DNA of 64,000 nt from the NCBI RefSeq assembly GCF_002355475.1, contig NZ_AP014862.1:5084001-5148000 (forward strand), written 5' to 3'. This stretch comes from Pseudomonas furukawaii (GTDB lineage: Bacteria > Pseudomonadota > Gammaproteobacteria > Pseudomonadales > Pseudomonadaceae). This document shows, in pieces, positions 25,377 to 33,902 of the stretch. The notes beneath the pieces were generated by a model that saw nothing but the letters and a program-made list of their open reading frames with translations, had not been told where the DNA came from and searched no databases. The translations under genes were made by a program, and so were the position numbers. Position 1 is the first letter of the stretch; every line of letters begins with the position of its first letter.

Positions 25377-28103
25377 ATGCTCGCTGAAATCCGCCCCTTC
25401 TTCGATCACAGCCGGCACACGCTCACAGTCGACGGGCTCGATACCGCCCTCGACGTGCTGGCCTTCCACGGCAAGGAAGCCCTCAGCGCGCCCTTCTCCT
25501 ACCAGGTGGAACTCACCGCCACCGCGCGGGACCTGCCGGCTGACCGCTTCCTCGGCCAGGCCGCCCGCTTCAGCCTCCATCCGCCGCCCACCCCGGTGCC
25601 CTTCATCGGCCTGAGCCTGCCCCCCGCGAAACCCCTGCGCACCCTGCACGGCGTGGTGACCGGCTTTCGCCGCCTCTCCGGCTCCAACGACGAGGCCCGT
25701 TACCAACTCACCCTGGAGCCGCGCCTGGCGCTGCTCGGACGGGGCCGCCAGTACCGCATCTACCAGCACCTCTCGGTGCCCGAGATCGTCGAGCAGATCC
25801 TGCGCAGCGACCGCCACCGCTGGGCAGGCCAGGACTTCCTCTTCGACCTCAAGCGCGAATACCCCAAGCGCGAGCAGGTGATGCAGTACGGCGAGAGCGA
25901 CCTGGCCTTCATCCGGCGCCTGCTGGCCGAGGTCGGCATCTGGTTCCGCTTCACCGCCGACGAGCGCCTGGGTATCGATGTGGTCCAGTTCCACGACGAC
26001 CAGCGCAACTACCAGTTCGGCCTCCAGTTGCCCTGCCGCCCGCAATCGGGCACCCAAAGCAGCGGAGCGGATGCCGTCTGGGGCCTGCAAACGAGCCATG
26101 GCGTGGTGGAGAAGCATCTGCGCATCCGCGCCTACACCCCGCGCGATGCCGCCGCCTACCTCGACGGCGAAGTCGACCAGACCCGGGGCGACCCCACCAC
26201 CTACGGCGAGGCCTACCACTACGCCGAGCCCTACACCGAGCTGGACGACCCCCACGCCCGCGATGAGGACCTGAAAAGCGAAAGCGGCTTCTTCTATGCC
26301 CGCCTCGCCCACGAGCGTTACCTCAACCAGCAGACCAGCCTGTCGGGCCTCACCAGCAGCGCCGCCCTGGCGCCGGGCCAGGTGCTCAAGGTCGAAGGCG
26401 GCGCGCCGGAAGCCTTCGCCCCCGGCGCCGTCATCACCCGGCTGGAGACCACCGCCGCCCGCGACCGCAGCTTCCAGGCAAGCTTCAGCGCCATCCCCTA
26501 CGCCGAGCACATCTGCTTCCGCCCGGAACGCCTGGCCAAACCGGTGATCGCCGGCACTATCCCGGCGCGGGTCACCAGCCCGCAGGCGGGCGACCTCTAC
26601 AGCCACATCGACCTGGACGGCCGCTACAAGGTCAATTTCCTCTTCGACCAGGACAGCTGGCCCGCCGGGCAGGAAAGCCTGTGGCTGCGCCTGGCGCGGC
26701 CCTACGCCGGCGACACCTACGGCTTGCACCTGCCGCTGATCCAGGGCACCGAAGTCGCCATCGCCTTCGAGCACGGCGACCCGGACCGGGGCTTCATCGC
26801 CTTCGCCCTGCACGACAGCCAGCACCCGGACCTGGTGACCCTGAAGAACTACAAGCGCAACGTCCTGCGCACCCCGGCCAACAACAAGCTGCGCCTGGAC
26901 GACAGCCGTGGCCAGGAGCACATCAAGCTCAGCACCGAACACAGCGGCAAGAGCCAGCTCAACCTCGGCCACCTGGTGGACGGCCAGCGGCAGAAGCGCG
27001 GCGAAGGCTTCGAGCTGCGCACCGATGGCTGGGGCGCCATCCGCGCGGGCAAGGGGGTGTTCATCAGTGCCGACGAGCAGGCCAGGGCCCAGGGGCAGGT
27101 GCTGGAAATGCGCGACGCCATGACCCGGCTGCGAGACGCGGGCGAGCAGATGCAGGCGCTCTCCAACCAGGCCGAAGCCGCCACCGCCGCCCCGGCGGAC
27201 GTATCGGCGCAACTGGCCTTCATGCGCGAGCAACTCGAACAGCTGCGCGAGTCCGTGGTGCTGCTCAGCGCCCCCCGGGGCATCGCCCTCAGCAGTGGCA
27301 ACCACCTGCAACTGAGCGCCGAACGCAACCTCATCGCCAACGCCGGCAAGGATGCGGCCCTGAGTGTGGTGAGGCGGCTGTTCATCGGGGTGGGCGAAGG
27401 CGTCAGCCTGTTCGTGCGCACGCTGGGGCTGAAGCTCATCGCCAACCAGGGCGCGGTCAGGATCCAGGCGCAGAACGACCGCCTGGAACTGCTGGCCCGC
27501 CAGGGCCTGGACATCGTCAGCAGCGAGGATGAAATCCACATCACCGCCAAGCAGAAGATCGTCCTCAACGCCGGCGGCAGCTACATCAGCCTCGACGCCT
27601 GCGGCATCGAGTCAGGCACCCGGGGCGATCACTTCATCAAGTCCGCGCACTTCGACTACCAGGGGCCGGCCAGCATGACCGCCGCGCACCCGCAGTACCC
27701 GAAGCTCGAGTCGGCTCAGCGAATCAGGTTCCTGGTATCGCGTACTCCCAATGCCCCGAACACCACATGGGCCGGCATGCCCTACACCCTTTCTGCAGAC
27801 GGCCAAGTGCTGGAAAAAGGTGTGCTGGACGAGACCGGTTACCTGACCTTCGACCACCAGGTCATCACTCGGCATTACCAACTGGACCTGGCAAACGGTG
27901 TGCGTTACCAGGTTCCAGTGCCCAAGGACTATCGCAATCCAGAGCAAGGGCACTTGGCTAATCGCGGCTTCCACCACCTTTCCTCCTCGAGCACTGACCG
28001 GGAGATTGGTCCCCCTTCGCAGCACACCGAGCACCGCAACGACTATGCCGCGCTACTGGAAGGCACACCCAGCGAGAAGGAGAGCCGTCATGACAATTCG
28101 TGA
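25377..28103 (+). CDS. vgrG: T6SS spike protein VgrG with DUF2345 and transthyretin-like C-terminal extension
   Basis: 908 residues. The gp27-like base (about 1-365, with REYPKREQVMQYGESDLAFI) is followed by the gp5 OB-fold (about 385-475, GDLYSHIDLDGRYKVNFLFD) and the needle region (about 480-600). DUF2345 covers about 615-755 (APRGIALSSGNHLQLSA; KIVLNAGGSYISLD). A further about 75 residues (780-855, AGMPYTLSADGQVLEKGVLD to NGVRYQVPVPKDY) look like a transthyretin-type fold. From memory this is the part of P. aeruginosa VgrG4b that docks PldA. It overlaps the effector gene by 14 nt. No T6SS sheath genes are present, so this is an orphan vgrG cluster. Confidence 0.93.
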   Translation: MLAEIRPFFDHSRHTLTVDGLDTALDVLAFHGKEALSAPFSYQVELTATARDLPADRFLGQAARFSLHPPPTPVPFIGLSLPPAKPLRTLHGVVTGFRRLSGSNDEARYQLTLEPRLALLGRGRQYRIYQHLSVPEIVEQILRSDRHRWAGQDFLFDLKREYPKREQVMQYGESDLAFIRRLLAEVGIWFRFTADERLGIDVVQFHDDQRNYQFGLQLPCRPQSGTQSSGADAVWGLQTSHGVVEKHLRIRAYTPRDAAAYLDGEVDQTRGDPTTYGEAYHYAEPYTELDDPHARDEDLKSESGFFYARLAHERYLNQQTSLSGLTSSAALAPGQVLKVEGGAPEAFAPGAVITRLETTAARDRSFQASFSAIPYAEHICFRPERLAKPVIAGTIPARVTSPQAGDLYSHIDLDGRYKVNFLFDQDSWPAGQESLWLRLARPYAGDTYGLHLPLIQGTEVAIAFEHGDPDRGFIAFALHDSQHPDLVTLKNYKRNVLRTPANNKLRLDDSRGQEHIKLSTEHSGKSQLNLGHLVDGQRQKRGEGFELRTDGWGAIRAGKGVFISADEQARAQGQVLEMRDAMTRLRDAGEQMQALSNQAEAATAAPADVSAQLAFMREQLEQLRESVVLLSAPRGIALSSGNHLQLSAERNLIANAGKDAALSVVRRLFIGVGEGVSLFVRTLGLKLIANQGAVRIQAQNDRLELLARQGLDIVSSEDEIHITAKQKIVLNAGGSYISLDACGIESGTRGDHFIKSAHFDYQGPASMTAAHPQYPKLESAQRIRFLVSRTPNAPNTTWAGMPYTLSADGQVLEKGVLDETGYLTFDHQVITRHYQLDLANGVRYQVPVPKDYRNPEQGHLANRGFHHLSSSSTDREIGPPSQHTEHRNDYAALLEGTPSEKESRHDNS

Positions 28104-29991
28104 AATCGTTGTCCCGCTGTCGTTGCAGCACACCCAGGAAGTGATGTGCACCTCACCCTGGTTCGTCAGCGACACCGAGTATCGTCCCAGGCCTGCCACC
28201 TACAGGCCGCTGATCAATGGTGAGGAAGCCTTCCGCGCTGTTCACGAGGCCATCGCCCGTGCAACGAGATCCGTGGACATCATTTGCTGGGGCTTTCAGC
28301 CATCGATGTATTTCATTCGAGACGGCAATGCGCCCTGCATTGGCGAACTGCTGATGGCCAAGGCGAAAGACCGGAAAAACCCAGTGCGCGTGCGCATCCT
28401 GGGGTGGGAGATGATCGGCAATACGGCCGGCTTCGCAGACGAAGCCAACCTGCCCGGCAAGCGTCCGCATTTGTGGGATCGTGCAGGACAAAGCTCGACG
28501 GATGAGCAGTACGCCTACGACCGGGAATGGTTCAGCAAGTGCGCCGCGTGGGATGGCCAGGCCGCTGCCTGGACCAAGCCCCTCCCGGTATTTGTCAGTC
28601 GTGGTTTCGACCCTATGCAGCGAGCTGAAATTGCTTACCGGGCCGCGTTGAACAGCCTGGATCCCGATCTGAGCATGAGCACCATCGGGACGCTGGCGGG
28701 GACTGTCACCCATCACCAGAAGACGGTCCTGGTCGACTATGAAGTCCCCGAGCTGGCCGTGGGCTTCGTCATGGGTCACAACATGCTTGACGAGTACTGG
28801 GACACCGACCAGCACTCCGCATGGGGACGTACGTACACCGACAGGCCAGCGCCCGATCGAGGCGCGCGGGGGCATCTGCCGCGCCAGGATATTTCCAGTC
28901 GGGTGACCGGCCCCATTCTGGCGCACCTGCATCACAACTTCGCCACGGCCTGGCGACGGGAAACCGGAGAGGACCTGTTTGTCACGCGGCAAGCCGCCTC
29001 GGTCGCCGAAAAATTGGCTCTGTGGGAGAAGGACCCACTGATCATGGGCCAGCTGCTGCGCACCCAGGCCCAGGAGGGCAAGCGCGATATCGAGCGTGCC
29101 TATCTGCAAGCCATCAACAATGCCACCCAGTTCATCTACATCGAGAACCAGTACTTCCGCTGGCCGCCCCTGGCCGATGCCATTATCGAGGCCGCCAAGG
29201 TGCAGACCAACAACGGCCGCGACCCTGGCCTCCACGGCGCGTTGCATCTGTTCGTGATCACCAACGTTACCGATGGCGGGATCGGTGCTGGAACCGTCAA
29301 TACGCAGCGCATGCTGGAGCGGCTTGGGCGCGAAGAGACGATTCCGGAAATCACCAAGCTGCGACGCATCGATCAAGCCAAGCAGCGTGCCGCAGAACTG
29401 GAGCCCGCCTGGCACGAGCGGGCCGAGCGCAAGGTGCTGGAGGCGATGACCTCGCTGTCCGATACCTTGGGTGGCACCCAACTGGGCGACAAGGCCCGGG
29501 AGGCTCGGCAGCAAGCAGCCGAAGCCGCCCGGCAACGCGCCGCCGACCTCGAGGCAGAGATCGAGCAGATCAAAAGAAACCCCGTCAACCGCCCACCCGA
29601 GCGCCCCGGCCTCAAGGTGCATATCTGCTCACTGGTTTCCGGCGACTCGCCGGCCAATGACTGGGTGCCGGTGTATATCCACTCCAAGCTGATGATCGTC
29701 GACGACGTCTTCACCACCCATGGCTCGGCCAATATCAACACCCGCAGCATGCAGGTGGACAGCGAGCTGAACATCGCCCACGAGTGGCACGAGGTGACCC
29801 AGGCCATGCGCCGGCGGCTCTGGAATCTGCATACCGCTGGCCAGGGCGGGCAGGACAATCCGAAGGATGCCTTTATGGCTTGGGAAGACCTCATCAGGAG
29901 AAACAAGGAACGCCAATCAAAAGATCTTCCACCAGATACTCCTCTAGTGGAATTCCTCTATGACAAACCCACCCTGAGCAACCTCGACTGA
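28090..29991 (+). CDS. tle5: T6SS phospholipase D effector, Tle5/PldA family
   Basis: 633 residues with two HxKxxxxD catalytic motifs: HHQKTVLVD (H209, K211, D216) and IHSKLMIVD (H531, K533, D538). GSANINTRSMQVDSELN follows the second, as in PldA. An Ala/Glu/Arg-rich predicted coiled coil (about 420-500, AREARQQAAEAARQRAADLE) is inserted between the two halves. It is expected to be loaded on the preceding VgrG and to hydrolyse phospholipid in the target cell. The start MTIREIVVPL lies inside the vgrG end; the frame to 27898 is ignored. Its TGA overlaps the ATG of the first immunity gene. Confidence 0.93.
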   Translation: MTIREIVVPLSLQHTQEVMCTSPWFVSDTEYRPRPATYRPLINGEEAFRAVHEAIARATRSVDIICWGFQPSMYFIRDGNAPCIGELLMAKAKDRKNPVRVRILGWEMIGNTAGFADEANLPGKRPHLWDRAGQSSTDEQYAYDREWFSKCAAWDGQAAAWTKPLPVFVSRGFDPMQRAEIAYRAALNSLDPDLSMSTIGTLAGTVTHHQKTVLVDYEVPELAVGFVMGHNMLDEYWDTDQHSAWGRTYTDRPAPDRGARGHLPRQDISSRVTGPILAHLHHNFATAWRRETGEDLFVTRQAASVAEKLALWEKDPLIMGQLLRTQAQEGKRDIERAYLQAINNATQFIYIENQYFRWPPLADAIIEAAKVQTNNGRDPGLHGALHLFVITNVTDGGIGAGTVNTQRMLERLGREETIPEITKLRRIDQAKQRAAELEPAWHERAERKVLEAMTSLSDTLGGTQLGDKAREARQQAAEAARQRAADLEAEIEQIKRNPVNRPPERPGLKVHICSLVSGDSPANDWVPVYIHSKLMIVDDVFTTHGSANINTRSMQVDSELNIAHEWHEVTQAMRRRLWNLHTAGQGGQDNPKDAFMAWEDLIRRNKERQSKDLPPDTPLVEFLYDKPTLSNLD

Positions 29992-31277
29992 TGCGCCCCC
30001 TGCTGCTGCTTACCTGCCTCTTGATCGCTGCCTGTGACCCAGGCAGCGCCGTCACTTCTCCGAAAAAGGAATTTACCGTGGACCCACTCACGCAGATCCG
30101 TGCCAACCTGGCCTTTACCTGCAAGCACGAGGAATACCCCACCCCTACGGCGGACAGCGACCTGCTGTTCAAGTACGCCCGCTGGTTGCAGAAGAACAAC
30201 CAGCTCAAGGAAGACCCCAGCGTGGAGGGGCAAGTGGAACGGCTCTACCGCATCGCCGCCGAGCACGGCCATGCCAAGGCCAATATCAACCTGCAGAACG
30301 GCTCCATGCAGGGCACCTTCAGGTTGCGCAGCGCCGAACATGTGCGGCTGACCGAAGCGCTGATCGAGGCCAAGGTCGCGACGGGCTACACCATCATTGC
30401 CCTCTCGCTGCAACAGGGCGCGCTGGGGCTGGCAGAGGACAAGGAAATGGCGCAGCGCTATTACCGCAAGGCGGCCGATATGGGCAGCGCCACGGCCCAG
30501 GCTTATGTTGCCGACAAGTTGGCGCCTATCAGAATCGCCCCGGATATTGCCCGGCAGATGCGACGCTGTGCAGCGGAACAAGGGCATGGCGATGCGGCGA
30601 CGGACCTCGGCGTAGATTTAGCTGGGGATGGTCACTATCAAGAGGCCCTTACGGTCTTTCAGCTAGGAGTTGCTGCAGGTGATGAAAGCTCAGCAGGGCG
30701 CTTGTGGAAAGCGTTTGAGGGGCCACCTCCGACGGACACACTCTACTACCTGAACCAAGAAAAAGACCTCGAACGCGCTGAACGCTACAAAGCAATCTGG
30801 AGCATCCTTGCGGACTACTCCTACGCCTCGCCCAAAGTCCCCGAGATCAATGAAATCGTCCCGCTGCCTCCCGCCGAGCTGCCGCCCTGGGACGGCAAGC
30901 TCCAGTGGCTGGAGGAACGCAAGGCCAATATCCCGCCGCCCAAGCCCAGCGAGGCGCTGATCCACCAACTGGCCAGGGACAAACACCTCGATCCCGCCAC
31001 CGGCCGCCCAACGCCTGAGTCCCCCCACTTCGTTTACCTGGATTCGCCGCCCATCTGCGTCAGCGGCGAGCCCTGCCCACGTGCCGGCTACTGGGAAGCG
31101 ATGGATGTGAACTTCTTCTGGATCACCGTGAAGGACAAGGCCCGCCGCCGCTTCCGGGAGGGCGAGATCCTGCCGACACTGACGCTGGAGCGACGCATGG
31201 CCCGCCTCTGGCCACTGCCACCAAAAGTCACCGAGGGCCCGGAGCGGGTCAGGTGGAGGATGCTCGGTGAAGCCTAG
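29991..31277 (+). CDS. tli5: Tli5-type lipoprotein immunity protein, copy 1
   Basis: 428 residues with lipobox LLIAAC (periplasm-facing lipoprotein), where it could neutralise incoming Tle5. Sel1/TPR-like helical repeats span about 70-265 (RLYRIAAEHGHAKANINLQ; YRKAADMGSATAQAYVADKL; RCAAEQGHGDAATDLG). A conserved C-terminal domain of DUF6396 type follows, with DVNFFWITVKDKARRRFREG. Translation is coupled to the effector by TGATG. It is nearly identical to copies 2 and 3 except in the core around residues 204-255. Confidence 0.88.
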   Translation: MRPLLLLTCLLIAACDPGSAVTSPKKEFTVDPLTQIRANLAFTCKHEEYPTPTADSDLLFKYARWLQKNNQLKEDPSVEGQVERLYRIAAEHGHAKANINLQNGSMQGTFRLRSAEHVRLTEALIEAKVATGYTIIALSLQQGALGLAEDKEMAQRYYRKAADMGSATAQAYVADKLAPIRIAPDIARQMRRCAAEQGHGDAATDLGVDLAGDGHYQEALTVFQLGVAAGDESSAGRLWKAFEGPPPTDTLYYLNQEKDLERAERYKAIWSILADYSYASPKVPEINEIVPLPPAELPPWDGKLQWLEERKANIPPPKPSEALIHQLARDKHLDPATGRPTPESPHFVYLDSPPICVSGEPCPRAGYWEAMDVNFFWITVKDKARRRFREGEILPTLTLERRMARLWPLPPKVTEGPERVRWRMLGEA

Positions 31278-32574
31278 GGCCTGGGTGCCAGGCATCCTGA
31301 GGTTGCTGCCCTGCCTGCTGATCACCGCCTGTGACCCTGGCAGCGCCGTCACTTCTCCGAAAAAGGAATTTACCGTGGATCCACTCACGCAGATCCGTGC
31401 CAACCTGGCCTTTACCTGCAAGCACGAGGAATACCCCACCCCTACGGCGGACAGCGACCTGCTGTTCAAGTACGCCCGCTGGTTGCAGAAGAACAACCAG
31501 CTCAAGGAAGACCCCAGCGTGGATGGGCAAGTGGAGCGGCTCTACCGCATCGCCGCCGAGCACGGCCATGCCAAGGCCAATATCAACCTGCAGAACGGCT
31601 CCATGCAGGGCACCTTCAGGTTGCGCAGCGCCGAGCATGTGCGGCTGACCGAAGCGCTGATCGAGGCCAAGGTCGCGACGGGCTACACCATCATTGCCCT
31701 CTCGCTGCAACAGGGCGCGCTGGGGCTGGCAGAGGACAAGGAGATGGCGCAGCGCTACTACCGCAAAGCGGCCGATATGGGCAGCGCCACGGCCCAAGCT
31801 TATGTTGCCGACAAGTTGGCGCCCATAGATATCGCACCGGATATTGCCCGACAGATGCGGCGCTGTGCGGCGGAGCAGGGACATGGCGATGCTGCTACAG
31901 ACTTGGGGGTTGACTTTAAGTATGACAAGCATTTTCAAGAAGCACTTGAAGCCTTTCAGTTAGGGGCAGCAGCCGGCGATGAAGGCTCAGCAGGACGTCT
32001 TTGGGAAGCCTTTAAGGGGCCGTCCCCGTCAGATACCGTCTACTACCTGGGCCAAGAGAAAGACCTCGAACGCGCTGAACGCTACAAGACCATCTGGCGC
32101 ATTCTCGCCAGATACTCCTACGCCTCGCCAAAAGTCCCCGAGATCAATGAAATAGTCCCTCTGCCCCCCGCCAAGCTGCCGCCCTGGGACGGCAAGCTCC
32201 AGTGGCTGGAGGAACGCAAGGCCAACATCCCGCCGCCCAAGCCCAGCGAGGCGCTGATCCACCAACTGGCCAGGGACAAACACCTCGATCCCGCCACCGG
32301 CCGCCCAACGCCGGAGTCCCCCCACTTCGTCTACCTGGATTCGCCGCCCATCTGCGTCAGCGGCGAGCCCTGCCCACGTGCCGGCTACTGGGAGGCGATG
32401 GATGTGAACTTCTTCTGGATCACCGTGAAGGACAAGGCCCGCCGCCGCTTCCGGGAGGGCGAGATCCTGCCGACACTGACGCTGGAGCGACGCATGGCCC
32501 GCCTCTGGCCACTGCCACCCAAAGTCACCGAGGGCCCGGAGCGGGTCAGGTGGAGGATGCTCGGTGAAGCCTAG
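31267..32574 (+). CDS. Tli5-type lipoprotein immunity protein, copy 2
   Basis: 435 residues, starting at GTG inside the end of copy 1 (11-nt overlap). Lipobox LLITAC; the signal part (VKPRAWVPGILRLLPC) differs from copy 1, the mature protein is almost identical. The core reads GVDFKYDKHFQEALEAFQLG and SAGRLWEAFKGPSPSDTVYY, clearly different from the other copies and AT-richer. Copy 2 is displaced exactly 1297 bp from copy 1, with no indels between the shared segments. Confidence 0.88.
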   Translation: MKPRAWVPGILRLLPCLLITACDPGSAVTSPKKEFTVDPLTQIRANLAFTCKHEEYPTPTADSDLLFKYARWLQKNNQLKEDPSVDGQVERLYRIAAEHGHAKANINLQNGSMQGTFRLRSAEHVRLTEALIEAKVATGYTIIALSLQQGALGLAEDKEMAQRYYRKAADMGSATAQAYVADKLAPIDIAPDIARQMRRCAAEQGHGDAATDLGVDFKYDKHFQEALEAFQLGAAAGDEGSAGRLWEAFKGPSPSDTVYYLGQEKDLERAERYKTIWRILARYSYASPKVPEINEIVPLPPAKLPPWDGKLQWLEERKANIPPPKPSEALIHQLARDKHLDPATGRPTPESPHFVYLDSPPICVSGEPCPRAGYWEAMDVNFFWITVKDKARRRFREGEILPTLTLERRMARLWPLPPKVTEGPERVRWRMLGEA

Positions 32575-33871
32575 GGCCTGGGTGCCAGGCATCCTGAGGT
32601 TGCTGCCCTGCCTGCTGATCACCGCCTGTGACCCTGGCAGCGCCGTCACTTCTCCGGAAAAGGAATTTACCGTGGATCCACTCACGCAGATCCGTGCCAA
32701 CCTGGCCTTTACCTGCAAGCACGAGGAATACCCCGCCCCTACGGCGGACAGCGACCTGCTGTTCAAGTACGCCCGCTGGTTGCAGAAGAACAACCAGCTC
32801 AAGGAAGACCCCAGCGTGGATGGGCAAGTGGAGCGGCTCTACCGCATCGCCGCCGAGCACGGCCATGCCAAGGCCAATATCAACCTGCAGAACGGCTCCA
32901 TGCAGGGCACCTTCAGGTTGCGCAGCGCCGAGCATGTGCGGCTGACCGAAGCGCTGATCGAGGCCAAGGTCGCGACGGGCTACACCATCATTGCCCTCTC
33001 GCTGCAACAGGGCGCGCTGGGGCTGGCAGAGGACAAGGAGATGGCGCAGCGCTACTACCGCAAAGCGGCCGATATGGGCAGCGCCACGGCCCAGGCTTAT
33101 GTTGCCGACAAGTTGGCGCCCATAGATATCGCACCGGATATTGCCCGACAGATGCGGCGCTGTGCGGCGGAGCAGGGGCATGGCGATGCGGCCACGGACC
33201 TCGGTGTCAATTTAGTTGGAATTAGTCGCTATCAAGAGGCACTGGAGGCCTTTCAGCTGGGCGTCGCAGCAGGCGATGAAACATCTGCAGGCTTTCTGGA
33301 AGAAGGCTTTCGTGGCCCCCCGCCAACGAACACTCTTCACTACCTGGGCCAAGAGAAAGACCTCGAGCGCGCCGAACGCTACAAGACCATCTGGCGCATT
33401 CTCGCCAGATACTCCTACGCCTCGCCAAAAGTCCCCGAGATCAATGAAATAGTCCCTCTGCCCCCCGCCAAGCTGCCGCCCTGGGACGGCAAGCTCCAGT
33501 GGCTGGAGGAACGCAAGGCCAACATCCCGCCGCCCAAGCCCAGCGAGGCGCTGATCCACCAACTGGCCAGGGACAAACACCTCGATCCCGCCACCGGCCG
33601 CCCAACGCCGGAGTCCCCCCACTTCGTCTACCTGGATTCGCCGCCCATCTGCGTCAGCGGCGAGCCTTGCCCACGTGCCGGCTACTGGGAGGCGATGGAT
33701 GTGAACTTCTTCTGGATCACCGTGAAGGACAAGGCCCGCCGCCGCTTCCGGGAGGGCGAGATCCTGCCGACACTGACGCTGGAGCGACGCATGGCACGCC
33801 TCTGGCCACTGCCGGCAAAAGTCACCGAGGGCCCGGAGCGGGTCAGGTGGAGGATGATGGGTGAGGCTTAA
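32564..33871 (+). CDS. Tli5-type lipoprotein immunity protein, copy 3
   Basis: 435 residues, GTG start overlapping copy 2 by 11 nt, lipobox LLITAC. Again exactly 1297 bp from the previous copy. Core: GVNLVGISRYQEALEAFQLG and SAGFLEEGFRGPPPTNTLHY. The N-terminal about 200 and C-terminal about 165 residues match copy 2 almost perfectly. Its last codons (MMGEA) end in TAA, and the sequence after it still resembles the beginning of a further copy. Confidence 0.88.
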   Translation: MKPRAWVPGILRLLPCLLITACDPGSAVTSPEKEFTVDPLTQIRANLAFTCKHEEYPAPTADSDLLFKYARWLQKNNQLKEDPSVDGQVERLYRIAAEHGHAKANINLQNGSMQGTFRLRSAEHVRLTEALIEAKVATGYTIIALSLQQGALGLAEDKEMAQRYYRKAADMGSATAQAYVADKLAPIDIAPDIARQMRRCAAEQGHGDAATDLGVNLVGISRYQEALEAFQLGVAAGDETSAGFLEEGFRGPPPTNTLHYLGQEKDLERAERYKTIWRILARYSYASPKVPEINEIVPLPPAKLPPWDGKLQWLEERKANIPPPKPSEALIHQLARDKHLDPATGRPTPESPHFVYLDSPPICVSGEPCPRAGYWEAMDVNFFWITVKDKARRRFREGEILPTLTLERRMARLWPLPAKVTEGPERVRWRMMGEA

Positions 33872-33902
33872 TGCCGGGGTGCTGGGCATCTCGGGCCTGT
33901 TT
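33861..33902 (+). pseudogene. Relic of the start of a fourth immunity-gene copy
   Basis: Starting at the GTG in the end of copy 3, the translation VRLNAGVLGISGLFL parallels VKPRAWVPGILRLLP of copies 2 and 3, after which it diverges (no lipobox, no mature part). The open frame continues to 34247, but that downstream part reads through noncoding repeat-like sequence and is not a gene by any sign I see. Confidence 0.6.

Larger units (their letters stand above)
29991..33900 (+). repeat. Tandem array of three 1297-bp immunity-gene units plus the start of a fourth
   Basis: Matching landmarks (CCGAAAAAGG near the lipobox; CGGATATTGCCC) recur at steps of exactly 1297 bp between copies 1-2 and 2-3. 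Because 1297 is not a multiple of 3, each copy is in the next reading frame and overlaps its neighbour. After copy 3, positions 33861-33900 still resemble the copy junction (GTGAGGCTTAATGCCGGGGT against GTGAAGCCTAGGGCCTGGGT), then similarity is lost. Confidence 0.9.

Noticed and set aside
25326..27539. 737-residue open frame antisense to vgrG
   Set aside because: Same type of antisense shadow; no start signal, low-complexity product.
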